From Emcibacter sp. (GTDB taxonomy: Bacteria; Pseudomonadota; Alphaproteobacteria; Sphingomonadales; Emcibacteraceae), in contig JAESRB010000061.1 of assembly GCA_016764855.1 (NCBI GenBank), forward strand, positions 1-33,601: DNA of 33,601 bases, written 5' to 3'. The position numbers and the translations under genes are program-made. The notes under the pieces were generated by a model. It did not search any database, was not told the origin of the DNA, and saw only the letters and a program-made list of their open reading frames with translations. How positions within the stretch are numbered: position 1 is the first letter of the stretch; each line of letters opens with the position of its first letter. Shown here piece after piece: positions 8,483 through 16,202 of the stretch.

Positions 8483-10066
8483 ATGTCAACATCACCGGAA
8501 AACATTCAATTTGCCTTGGATAGCAATGCCTGGCCCTTTAAAGAAGCGAAAAATCTTCTGAAACGGTTGGAAAAGTCGGGGAATGATAAGGACTATGTCC
8601 TGTTCGAAACCGGCTATGGTCCCAGTGGCTTGCCGCATATTGGAACCTTTGGTGAGGTGGTCCGGACCACAATGGTGCGTCAGGCCTTTCAAGTGCTGAG
8701 CGATACGCCAACAAAATTAATTGCCTTTTCCGATGATATGGATGGTTTTCGTAAAGTTCCGGGTAATCTGCCCAATCAGGACATGCTGGCCAAACATCTG
8801 GGCTTGCCGCTGACCAAGGTGCCGGACCCTTTCGGGACTCATGAGAGCTTTGCCCATCACAATAATGCGAGGCTTTGTAACTTTCTGGATGGTTTTGGCT
8901 TTGATTATGAATTTAAAAGTGCCACCGAAGCTTACCTGAGTGGGGAAATGGATGCCACTTTGCTGCGTATGCTTGGGGCCTATGACAAGATTATGGAAGT
9001 GATTCTGCCCACGTTGGGCGCAGAACGGCAAGCGACTTACAGCCCGTTCCTGCCCATTTGTCCTAGGACGGGGATTGTTCTGCAAGTGCCAATTGTGGAA
9101 AAAGACCTGAGTGCGGGAACCGTGACTTATATTGACGACGAAACCGGCAAACATGTGGAAGTTCCGGTAACGGGCGGTAGCTGTAAAATGCAATGGAAAG
9201 CGGATTGGGCCATGCGCTGGGTTGGCTTGGGTGTTGATTATGAAATGGCCGGAAAAGATTTGATAGAATCTGTTAAATTGTCCAGTGCGATCACCCGTAT
9301 TATGGGGAGTACGCCGCCGGAAGGGTTTAGCTATGAATTATTTCTGGATGAGAATGGCGAGAAGATTTCCAAATCAAAAGGCAATGGCCTGACCATGGAA
9401 GACTGGTTGAAATACGGGACGCCGGAAAGCTTGTCACTGTATATGTTCCAATCCCCGCGTAAGGCGAAGAAACTGTTCTTTGACGTCATTCCCAAGACGG
9501 TGGATGAATATATTGCACATCTATCTAAATATGATGGCCTGGAAGGCAAACAGAAATTTGCCAGTCCGATCTGGCATGTACATAACGGCAATGCGCCAGA
9601 ACAGTCAGTGCCGGTGACTTTCGCGCTTCTGATTAATCTGGTGAGTGCCAGTAATGCGGAAGATAAGGAAACACTGTGGGGCTATATCAGTAATTATGCT
9701 GAAGGAACAACCCCGGAAGACTTCCCTCTGTTGGATAAGTTGGTCGGCTATGCACTGGTCTATTACGACAATTTCGTGAAGCCTCATAAAAATTACAGGA
9801 AACCGACCGAAAAAGAGGTCGTGGCACTTGAAAATTTGACAGCAGAGCTGTCGAAGTTGGACGATAACCTGCCCGCTTCGGATTATCAGAATGTGGTCTT
9901 TGCTGTCGGTAATGCACAGGGATATGAAAACCTGCGTGAGTGGTTCGGGGCTTTGTATGAGATATTGTTAGGACAAAAACAGGGGCCACGCATGGGATCG
10001 TTCATTGCACTTTATGGACGGCAGAAAACGATTGATTTAATTGCAAAGGCATTAGCAGAAAAATAA
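8483..10066 (+). CDS. lysK: Lysyl-tRNA synthetase, class I
   Basis: A 527-residue class I LysRS, the archaeal-type enzyme that replaces the class II LysS in most alphaproteobacteria. It activates lysine with ATP and charges tRNA-Lys in the cytosol. The HIGH motif appears as LPHIGTFGE (HIGT at residues 52-55) and the KMSKS motif as KISKS at 294-298, followed by KGNG, which is the class I LysRS pattern. Length matches the family. The gene has its own promoter and a purine-rich RBS (AAAGAAAG) before the ATG, and no LysS-like gene is present in the window. Confidence 0.97.
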   Translation: MSTSPENIQFALDSNAWPFKEAKNLLKRLEKSGNDKDYVLFETGYGPSGLPHIGTFGEVVRTTMVRQAFQVLSDTPTKLIAFSDDMDGFRKVPGNLPNQDMLAKHLGLPLTKVPDPFGTHESFAHHNNARLCNFLDGFGFDYEFKSATEAYLSGEMDATLLRMLGAYDKIMEVILPTLGAERQATYSPFLPICPRTGIVLQVPIVEKDLSAGTVTYIDDETGKHVEVPVTGGSCKMQWKADWAMRWVGLGVDYEMAGKDLIESVKLSSAITRIMGSTPPEGFSYELFLDENGEKISKSKGNGLTMEDWLKYGTPESLSLYMFQSPRKAKKLFFDVIPKTVDEYIAHLSKYDGLEGKQKFASPIWHVHNGNAPEQSVPVTFALLINLVSASNAEDKETLWGYISNYAEGTTPEDFPLLDKLVGYALVYYDNFVKPHKNYRKPTEKEVVALENLTAELSKLDDNLPASDYQNVVFAVGNAQGYENLREWFGALYEILLGQKQGPRMGSFIALYGRQKTIDLIAKALAEK

Positions 10067-10357
10067 TTTATCCTTAAATAGTTAGAAGTTAGCTAGACGG
10101 TAAAATCAGCCCAAAGGGACGTGCCGGTTTTTTTCTCTTGCGCCGGATATTATAAGATGCTAATCCCGGTTGTGAAAATGCATAATTTTCTCCGGTCCGA
10201 AAACCACAAGTTGAGTTGGATATTCTTACATCGTTTTTTGGGGGACCGTTTTACAGCGTAGCGTAACTGTTCATATTATTTAGTGCTAAAATTAATCTTG
10301 GGTTAACCTTAAATGTTTAGAACAGGAAAAACAACGATGAAGACGACGAGGAAATAA
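10067..10357. other. 291-base gene-free spacer between lysK and the sugar transferase
   Basis: AT-rich spacer. A T7 run at about 10130 follows CCCAAAGGGACGTGCCGG, but only a 3-bp stem can be drawn, so a terminator for lysK is uncertain. Near the end a minimal six-codon ORF (ATG at 10337, TAA at 10355) with its own AGGAA upstream abuts the ATG of the next gene in the same frame. No RNA gene or mobile element is recognisable. Confidence 0.6.
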
Positions 10358-11002
10358 ATGCGAGGGATTACCTACAAAACGGCTTGGAAGAGGCTTCTAG
10401 ACATAGCGGGCTCTTTATTAATTATAGTGTTATTGTCGCCTTTGCTGCTTATTGCGGCCGCGATGGTGCGCTTTAAATTAGGTAGCCCTATATTTTTCAC
10501 GCAAGAAAGACTGGGCCTAAACGGGCAATCTTTCAAGATCTGGAAATTCCGCAGCATGACCAATTGTGTGGGAGCAGATGGTGAGCTTCTGTCAGATGAA
10601 TATCGGTTAACTAAATTCGGAAAATTACTGCGAGACATTAGCGTTGATGAGCTGCCTCAATTATGGAATGTGTTGATCGGCGATATGAGCTTGATTGGCC
10701 CGCGGCCTTTCATTGCGGAATATGGTTCGCGTTATACGTCTGAGCAAATGCGTCGTCATGATGTTCGCCCCGGAATAAGCGGTTGGGCACAGGTGATGGG
10801 CCGTAATTCCATCAGCTGGAATCAGAAATTCATCTTGGATATCTGGTATGTTGATAATTGCAGCTTCCTGACGGATTTGAAAATTCTATTCATGACAGTT
10901 CCTATCGTTTTGAAACGTAGCGGTGTCTCCGCAGAAGATCATGTGACCATGCCGGAATGGGCAAATTCAGAAGAGCCGGTTGATGATCACGCCTCTAAAT
11001 AG
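10358..11002 (+). CDS. PglC-like monotopic phosphoglycosyl transferase (sugar transferase)
   Basis: Transfers a sugar phosphate from a UDP-sugar to undecaprenyl phosphate at the inner membrane, the first committed step of polysaccharide or glycan assembly. The 214-residue protein has only the catalytic core: one re-entrant hydrophobic helix at residues 13-36 with a central Ser-Pro, FTQERLGLNGQSFKIWKFRS, the catalytic Asp-Glu dyad D97-E98 in SVDELPQLWN, and SLIGPRPF and RPGISGWAQV. The GELLSDE segment, LKRSGVSAE and VTMPEW ending closely resemble Campylobacter PglC as I recall it. The nucleotide sequence is AT-rich. It stands alone with no glycosyltransferase, flippase or polymerase gene nearby, so its glycan is unknown. 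SD GAGGA is 8 bases before the ATG. Confidence 0.9.
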   Translation: MRGITYKTAWKRLLDIAGSLLIIVLLSPLLLIAAAMVRFKLGSPIFFTQERLGLNGQSFKIWKFRSMTNCVGADGELLSDEYRLTKFGKLLRDISVDELPQLWNVLIGDMSLIGPRPFIAEYGSRYTSEQMRRHDVRPGISGWAQVMGRNSISWNQKFILDIWYVDNCSFLTDLKILFMTVPIVLKRSGVSAEDHVTMPEWANSEEPVDDHASK

Positions 11003-11027
11003 ATTGTTAATATGATCTCTAGGATTA

Positions 11028-11062
11028 GAGCCTGATGCCGCAAGGTCTCAGGCTTTTATTTT
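11028..11062 (+). terminator. Rho-independent terminator after the sugar transferase
   Basis: AGCCTGA (11029-11035) pairs with TCAGGCT (11048-11054) across a 12-base loop and is followed by a T-rich tract (TTTATTTTG, then T8 from about 11066). It lies 26 bases after the stop codon and separates the sugar transferase from metK. Confidence 0.75.
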
Positions 11063-11096
11063 GCCTTTTTTTTAAGCAATAATTAATGTTTATGTA

Positions 11097-11136
11097 ATAT
11101 AAAGGTTTCTTTATATAAAAGATATGTTATATATCT
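11097..11136 (+). promoter_or_regulatory. Two tandem AT-rich hairpins in the metK leader region
   Basis: ATATAAAG/CTTTATAT forms an 8-bp stem with a GTTT loop (11097-11116), followed after 3 bases by AGATAT/ATATCT, a 6-bp stem with a GTTAT loop (11120-11136). They lie 38-77 bases before the metK start, in the region where its promoter must be. They could be operator dyads or leader RNA structure; the sequence does not match the SAM riboswitch classes I know. Confidence 0.45.
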
Positions 11137-11173
11137 GTTTAAATATCTAACTTTTGTAGCCGGAGAATTGTCT

Positions 11174-12336
11174 ATGTCCAGAAAGAATTTTTTATTCACT
11201 AGTGAATCCGTTTCGGAAGGTCATCCCGATAAAGTTTCGGACTGTATTTCGGGTGCCATTGTTGATCTTTTCTTGGCAGCGGAACCAGAATCTCGGGTTG
11301 CGGTAGAGACATTAACCACGACAAACCGGGTAGTTTTGGCCGGTGAAGTTCGCGGGCCGGCATCGATTGATGCGGCTGCTATGGAAGCTGCGGCGCGGCG
11401 TGTGGTCAAAAAAATTGGCTATGAGCAGGATGGCTTCATTGGAAGAACATGGCCGTTGAAGTGCATGTGCATGAACAGTCAGCAGATATTGCCATGGGTG
11501 TGGATAGTGGCGACAACAAAGATGAAGGCGCTGGCGACCAAGGGATTATGTTTGGCTATGCAACGAATGAAACCGATGCTTATATGCCGGCTGCCATACA
11601 TTATTCTCATTTGATTCTGAAATCTCTGGCAGAGGCTCGGCACAACGGTGTGACCGAATTGGGACCGGATTCTAAAAGTCAGGTGACGCTTAAATATGAA
11701 AACGGCGTTCCTGTGGGGGCCACATCAGTTGTGGTGTCCACACAGCATGGGGCGAATGTGTCTCAGGAGCGTGTGCGGGAAATCGTTCTGGAGCATATTG
11801 AGAAAAGCTTGCCTGAAGGCTGGATGTGTCCGGAAGACGGGTTATATATCAACCCAACGGGTAATTTTGTTATTGGTGGACCGGATGGTGATGCGGGCCT
11901 GACAGGACGAAAAATTATTGTGGATACTTATGGGGGAGCATCGCCTCATGGTGGCGGCGCTTTCTCGGGTAAGGATCCGACGAAAGTGGACCGTTCCGCC
12001 GCTTACGCAACGCGTTATTTGGCCAAGAATGTGGTCGCCGCAGGTCTGGCAGATCGTTGTACGATTCAGTTGGCCTATGCGATTGGTGTTTCCCACCCTC
12101 TGTCTTTATATGTGGATTTTCATAATACGGGTAAGGTTGATCCTTCTCAGCTTGAAAAAGCCTTGTTTGAGATTATGGATTTGAGCCCTCGGGGCATTCG
12201 GGAGCATCTGCAACTGAACCGGCCGATCTATGAGCGGACAGCAGCTTATGGTCATTTTGGTCGTGCGCCAGAAGCAGATGGCGGTTTCTCATGGGAAAAA
12301 CTGGATTTAGTGGGCCGTTTGAAAAGTTATTTTTGA
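11174..12336 (+). pseudogene. metK: S-adenosylmethionine synthetase, interrupted by a one-base frameshift
   Basis: MetK makes S-adenosylmethionine from ATP and methionine. The N-terminal part (from ATG 11174, SD GGAGA 7 bases upstream) reads [16 protein letters not shown] and continues correctly to GYEQDGF. From there the family sequence continues in the -1 frame ([18 protein letters not shown], then [12 protein letters not shown]) to TGA at 12336. Inserting one C beside C11437 restores TTC-CAT-TGG and gives a normal 387-residue protein. The downstream part shows all expected motifs, including the [14 protein letters not shown] and GGGAFSGKD regions. The break must lie between 11425 and about 11449, since the -1 frame has a TGA at 11422. 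MetK is normally essential and both halves are well conserved, so a sequencing or assembly error is the simplest explanation; recent mutation or recoding are alternatives. Confidence 0.9.
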
Positions 12337-12341
12337 GTCTT

Positions 12342-13052
12342 ATGCGTAATCTGGAAAATATTAAAGGCAGCCGGGTATATGGTCGCAGGCAGGGACAGGT
12401 TTTGTCGACCGCCCGTCAGAGTCGCCTTGATGACTGCTTGCCGAAAATGGAAATATTATTGGCGGAGTCAGGGGGGGCTGTCGACCCGGAAGATTATTTT
12501 GAGTCTTCCTGTCAGGATTATTGGCTGGAGATTGGCTTTGGTAAGGGGGAGCATTTGGCCGAGCAGGCGAAATCTCACCCGGATATTGGCATGCTCGGTA
12601 GTGAACCTTTCCTGAATGGTGTTTCAGGATTGGTGGACCTCATCGTCCAAGAGGATTTGGCCAATGTCAGAATATTCAGAGATGATGCAAGGCTTTTGAT
12701 GGATAGCCTGCCTGATGAGAGTATTGGACGGGCCTTTATCTTATTTCCTGATCCGTGGCCGAAGGCGCGTCACCATAAACGCCGTATTGTCAGCGCAGGA
12801 AATATTGCCGTCTTGTCCCGTATCCTGAAAGATGGGGCGGAGCTGCGCATTGGTACAGATCATATGGAATATTGCCGGTGGATTATGGCTCATATGCTGG
12901 AAAACCCAGATTTTGTCTGGCTGTGTGATGCTCCAGAGGATTGGCGGGTAAGGCCAGATGACTGGCCAGCCAGTCGCTATGAAATTAAATCTCTGGAACA
13001 GGGGCGTATCAGTAGCTATCTGCGTTTTGTCCGCCGTTCCCGTAAGTCATAG
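12342..13052 (+). CDS. trmB: tRNA (guanine-N7-)-methyltransferase
   Basis: Methylates N7 of G46 in the tRNA variable loop using S-adenosylmethionine. The SAM-binding motif EIGFGKGEHL is near residue 62 and the family signature FPDPWPKARHHKRR near 135-148; the C-terminal DWPASRYEIKSLEQG segment with T/SxYE-like recognition is also typical. I chose ATG 12342, five bases after the metK stop, giving 236 residues beginning MRNLENIKGSRVYGRRQG, which matches homologues; the longer frame into metK would add 17 unlikely residues, and TTG 12333 is an alternative. Its place right behind metK suggests co-transcription of the enzyme with the source of its methyl donor. Confidence 0.94.
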   Translation: MRNLENIKGSRVYGRRQGQVLSTARQSRLDDCLPKMEILLAESGGAVDPEDYFESSCQDYWLEIGFGKGEHLAEQAKSHPDIGMLGSEPFLNGVSGLVDLIVQEDLANVRIFRDDARLLMDSLPDESIGRAFILFPDPWPKARHHKRRIVSAGNIAVLSRILKDGAELRIGTDHMEYCRWIMAHMLENPDFVWLCDAPEDWRVRPDDWPASRYEIKSLEQGRISSYLRFVRRSRKS

Positions 13053-13074
13053 TTTCACGCTGAATACTATTCGC

Positions 13075-13103
13075 TTGAAGTTCTAAGTTTTTCGACTATA
13101 TAT
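13075..13103 (+). promoter_or_regulatory. Candidate promoter for the rimP-nusA-infB operon
   Basis: TTGAAG (13075-13080) and ATATAT (13098-13103) are 17 bases apart, just after trmB. Transcription would start near 13110, so the hairpin at 13136-13166 would be inside the leader of the rimP transcript. The match is fair but the region is AT-rich, so chance is possible. Confidence 0.45.
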
Positions 13104-13135
13104 ATAGCAACCGAATCACTTGAAATGTTTAAAGT

Positions 13136-13166
13136 GCGGGCAAGTGTTTCACTGGCCTGCTTTTTT
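13136..13166 (+). terminator. Terminator hairpin between trmB and rimP (possible attenuator)
   Basis: GCGGGC-A-AGTG pairs with CACT-G-GCCTGC (10 pairs, one G-T, one A-G mismatch) around a TTT loop, followed directly by T6. It can end transcripts from metK-trmB. Because a candidate promoter lies upstream at 13075, it may also act as an attenuator of rimP-nusA-infB. Confidence 0.75.
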
Positions 13167-13194
13167 ATTTGGTGCTAACTTTTTTTATTTGGTG
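13161..13194 (+). repeat. Direct repeat of the terminator T-tract
   Basis: TTTTTTATTTGGTG occurs at 13161-13174 and again at 13181-13194, a 20-base period. The first copy is the T-tract of the terminator, the second lies 20 bases before the rimP start. It looks like a short tandem duplication. Confidence 0.7.
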
Positions 13195-13214
13195 AAAGCC
13201 TGAACGGAAATATA

Positions 13215-13706
13215 GTGTCGTCACAGATAAATATATTACATAAGATTATTGATCCTGTCGCGGATGCGATGGGGTATGAGATCATACGGATCGCCATACA
13301 TAACTCTTCCCGTGGTGACGCACCGACTCTGCAGGTCATGGCGGAACGGCCTGATGGCACCATGCTGGTGGAGGATTGTGCTAAGCTGAGTCGTGAAATT
13401 TCCGTATTGCTTGATGTCGAGGACCCTATATCCGGCGAATATATGCTGGAGGTGAGTACTGCTGGCATCGACAGGCCACTGACCCGGCGCAAGGATTTTG
13501 CGAATTACGCCGGTTATGAGGCCAAGATTGAATTGTCGGTGCCTGAGGAAGGGCGACGTCGGTACCGGGGTAAATTGTTGGGTATCACGGGTGATGTGGT
13601 GAAGATTAATGTGGACGGTGATGTTTTTGAAGTAGACTTCGATAATATTAACCGCTCAAAACTTGTATTGACAGATGAACTGCTGGCGGCCGCATCAAAG
13701 GCGTGA
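13215..13706 (+). CDS. rimP: Ribosome maturation factor RimP
   Basis: Assists assembly of the 30S ribosomal subunit. The 163-residue protein has the two RimP domains: the N-terminal alpha/beta domain (IIDPVADAMGYEIIRI, SREISVLLDVEDPISGEYMLEVSTAGIDRPL with the family's VSSPG-like turn) and a C-terminal SH3-like barrel from about residue 90 (GRRRYRGKLLGITGDVVKI). The start is taken as GTG 13215, since it begins just before the conserved first helix; the RBS is weak (CGGAAATATA). It is the first gene of the conserved rimP-nusA-ylxR-infB-rbfA-truB-rpsO-pnp cluster. Confidence 0.93.
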   Translation: MSSQINILHKIIDPVADAMGYEIIRIAIHNSSRGDAPTLQVMAERPDGTMLVEDCAKLSREISVLLDVEDPISGEYMLEVSTAGIDRPLTRRKDFANYAGYEAKIELSVPEEGRRRYRGKLLGITGDVVKINVDGDVFEVDFDNINRSKLVLTDELLAAASKA

Positions 13707-13772
13707 TGATAAGCCAGTAAAATGGAATTAAGGACAGAATGCTTGGGATAAAGCATGAATGGAGTTCAGGAT

Positions 13773-15353
13773 ATGACAACGGCAGTTAGTGCGAACAGGA
13801 TGGAATTACTACAAATTGCTGATGCGGTTGCACGGGAAAAGAATATTGACAAGGAGATCGTTCTGGAAGCTTTGGAAGAAGCCATTCAGAAGGCAGCTCG
13901 GTCCCGTTATGGTGCAGAGAATGAAATTAAGGCCCATATTGAGCGCAAGACCGGCGATATCAAGCTTTATCGCGTTATGGAAGTTGTGGAGCATGTGGAA
14001 AATCATGCGACCGAACTCACCCTGAAAGACGCCGAGAAAATAAAGAAGGGGGCTGTGATTGGAGATGTGTTGGCCGATGAACTGCCGCCAATGGATTTTG
14101 GCCGGGTTGCGGCCCAGACAGCCAAGCAGGTCATTGTGCAGAAAGTGCGTGATGCGGAACGTCAGCGTCAGTTCGATGAGTATCAGGACCGTATTGGTGA
14201 GATTATAAATGGTGTTGTCAAGCGGGTTGAGTATGGCAATGTAATTGTTGATGTGGGACAAGCCGAGGCTATCATCCGTCGGGATCAAATGATCCCTCGT
14301 GAGCATATGCGTAACGGCGACCGTATCCGGGCCTATATCGCCGATGTTCGCCGGGAAGTCAGAGGGCCGCAAATTTTCTTGTCGCGCTCTCACTCTGATT
14401 TTATGGCTAAGTTGTTCACTCAGGAAGTGCCAGAAATATATGATGGCGTGATTGAGATTATTGGTGTTGCTCGTGATCCGGGAAGTCGGGCAAAAATTGC
14501 GGTCAGCAGTTCCGATGGCTCTATTGATCCCGTTGGCGCCTGTGTTGGTATGCGTGGTAGTCGCGTGCAGGCGGTGGTCAACGAATTGGCGGGTGAGAAG
14601 ATTGATATTATTCAGTGGTCTGATGATCCGGCAACCTTCATTGTCAGTGCGTTGGCGCCTGCCGATGTTTCCAAGGTGGTTCTGGATGATGAACGTAAGC
14701 GTATTGATGTTGTGGTTCCTGAAGATCAGTTGAGTCTTGCTATTGGTCGTCGGGGGCAGAATGTGCGTCTGGCCTCCCAGTTGAGCGGCTGGCAGGTGGA
14801 TATCATGACCGAAGCAGCGGAATCTGAAAAACGTCAGGCTGAGTATAAGATCAGTACAGATATATTCGTTGAACAGTTAGACGTTGATGAGACACTGGCC
14901 CTGTTGCTGGTGGCGGAAGGCTTCCGTAATATGGAAGAGGTCGCTTATGTGGCACCGGAGGATTTTGCGGGAATCGAAGGCTTCGATGCGGATTTGGTCG
15001 GTGAATTGCAGAATCGCGCCCGTGAGTCTCTGGATCGTCAATCGGCAGAATCCGAAAAAGCCCGTATTAAATTGGGTGTTTCTGATGAAATCGCTGCGAT
15101 TGAAGGTTTAACAACCTCGATGATGGTGACGTTGGGAGAAGCTGGAATTAAGGCTCTTGATGATCTTGGTGATCTGTCTGCGGATGAGTTGATCAGCCGA
15201 GAAGATGGTATTCTGAACAAGGCTGGCTTGAGTGAAGATAAAGCCAATGAGATCATTATGGCTGCGCGCGCCCATTGGTTCGATGATGAAGATACTGAAG
15301 ATGAAGCAGTCATTGAAGAAGCCGTTGTTGAAGAGGCCGTAAAGGCAGAATAA
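13773..15353 (+). CDS. nusA: Transcription termination/antitermination factor NusA
   Basis: Binds RNA polymerase and controls pausing, termination and antitermination. Domain order is complete: the N-terminal RNAP-binding domain (residues ~1-125), an S1 domain (GVVKRVEYGNVIVDVGQAEA), two KH domains (VGMRGSRVQAVV and SLAIGRRGQNVRLAS), and two C-terminal helix-hairpin-helix acidic repeats, ending in an acidic tail (DDEDTEDEAVIEEA). I chose ATG 13773 (526 residues, MTTAVSANRMELLQIAD) because GGAG lies 8 bases upstream and homologues start there; ATG 13755 would add six residues. It follows rimP by 66 bases. In E. coli NusA represses this operon itself; here the hairpin before rimP makes a similar loop possible. 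Confidence 0.97.
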   Translation: MTTAVSANRMELLQIADAVAREKNIDKEIVLEALEEAIQKAARSRYGAENEIKAHIERKTGDIKLYRVMEVVEHVENHATELTLKDAEKIKKGAVIGDVLADELPPMDFGRVAAQTAKQVIVQKVRDAERQRQFDEYQDRIGEIINGVVKRVEYGNVIVDVGQAEAIIRRDQMIPREHMRNGDRIRAYIADVRREVRGPQIFLSRSHSDFMAKLFTQEVPEIYDGVIEIIGVARDPGSRAKIAVSSSDGSIDPVGACVGMRGSRVQAVVNELAGEKIDIIQWSDDPATFIVSALAPADVSKVVLDDERKRIDVVVPEDQLSLAIGRRGQNVRLASQLSGWQVDIMTEAAESEKRQAEYKISTDIFVEQLDVDETLALLLVAEGFRNMEEVAYVAPEDFAGIEGFDADLVGELQNRARESLDRQSAESEKARIKLGVSDEIAAIEGLTTSMMVTLGEAGIKALDDLGDLSADELISREDGILNKAGLSEDKANEIIMAARAHWFDDEDTEDEAVIEEAVVEEAVKAE

Positions 15354-15362
15354 GATACAGGA

Positions 15363-16151
15363 GTGAATGGACGTCGCGTGTCACAGAATATCCCTCTAAA
15401 AAAAGCTCAAGCTCAAAAAAATAAGGGCCAGAAGCGTGAAAGACAGAGGAATAAGGGATCTAAGGACCGGAGCCGGAGATGTCTGGTAACGGGTGAAACA
15501 TACGCGGTTTCCAAGTTGATCCGGTTTGTATTGGACCCTGAAGGTCGAGTGATACCTGATGTTGCCGGTAAACTTCCGGGACGTGGTGGTTGGGTTCTTG
15601 CGGATGGAAATACGCTGGAATTGGCCATGAAGAAAAAGATATTTGTCCGTTTTGGTCATCGGGCTCTGGCGCCCTCTTCTGGAAAATCCAAGGATGTGGA
15701 AACGCTGGAAGAGCCAGACAAAGAAAAAGTAGACGTAGAAGAGAAGAAAGACAAGGCAGCAAAAGGCCGGAAATCACGGGTCACGGTAGATGATAATCTG
15801 CCTCATATGGTGGAACAGTTGCTTCGACAACGGTGTCTGGATTATTTAGGACTTGTGAATCGGACCGGACTTTTGGTGTCTGGATTTGAAAAGGTGAGAG
15901 CGACCCTGAAGGCTGGGAAATGTCGGGCATTGGTCACGGCAGAGGACGCAGCAGAAGGGGGGCATCGTAAAATATGCTCCGGGTTGGGGAATGTTCTTGA
16001 TAAATTGCGGATGATTGATATGTTCACCCGCGAACAGTTGGGACAAACGTTGGGTTTGTCCAATGCAGTGCATGTGGCGTTATTGCCCGGTGGAATGACG
16101 GAGAGCTTTTTAAAGGAGTTTTCCCGGTATGAAGGTGTTGTTATGCGTTAA
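15363..16151 (+). CDS. YlxR RNA-binding protein fused to an L7Ae-like domain
   Basis: A 262-residue two-domain protein. Residues ~38-105 are the YlxR (DUF448) fold with RRCLVTGE and the signature GRGGW at 73-77. Residues ~145-255 (LGLVNRTGLLVSGFEKV, ALVTAEDAAEGG) resemble the ribosomal L7Ae/L30e RNA-binding fold. A lysine/glutamate-rich linker joins them, and the first 38 residues are very basic. This fusion in the nusA-infB gap is the usual alphaproteobacterial form; the exact function is unknown but RNA binding is expected. The start is uncertain: GTG 15363 overlaps AGGAG, while GTG 15378 would leave 14 bases after that SD. Confidence 0.9.
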   Translation: MNGRRVSQNIPLKKAQAQKNKGQKRERQRNKGSKDRSRRCLVTGETYAVSKLIRFVLDPEGRVIPDVAGKLPGRGGWVLADGNTLELAMKKKIFVRFGHRALAPSSGKSKDVETLEEPDKEKVDVEEKKDKAAKGRKSRVTVDDNLPHMVEQLLRQRCLDYLGLVNRTGLLVSGFEKVRATLKAGKCRALVTAEDAAEGGHRKICSGLGNVLDKLRMIDMFTREQLGQTLGLSNAVHVALLPGGMTESFLKEFSRYEGVVMR

Positions 16152-16202
16152 TATTAATAGCATAATGAGCTTTATTTTTAAGTGGTTGAAGGCGAATATA
16201 GA

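Noticed and set aside
10100-10140. Intrinsic terminator after lysK
   Set aside because: There is a T7 run, but only a very short stem can be formed before it; evidence is too weak to call.
11055-11173. SAM-sensing riboswitch before metK
   Set aside because: I find no match to the conserved cores of SAM-I, SAM-II, SAM-V or SAM/SAH classes; only AT-rich hairpins are visible.
11407-11414. A7 run in metK as a programmed -1 slippery site
   Set aside because: A shift there would meet the TGA at 11422-11424 in the -1 frame before reaching the conserved HWKN segment, so it cannot produce MetK.
13053-13214. Initiator tRNA (metY) upstream of rimP as in enterobacteria
   Set aside because: No cloverleaf or T-loop sequence is present in this spacer.
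13809-14393. 194-codon minus-strand frame opposite nusA
   Set aside because: Antisense to the conserved NusA N-terminal and S1 domains, without RBS or family match.
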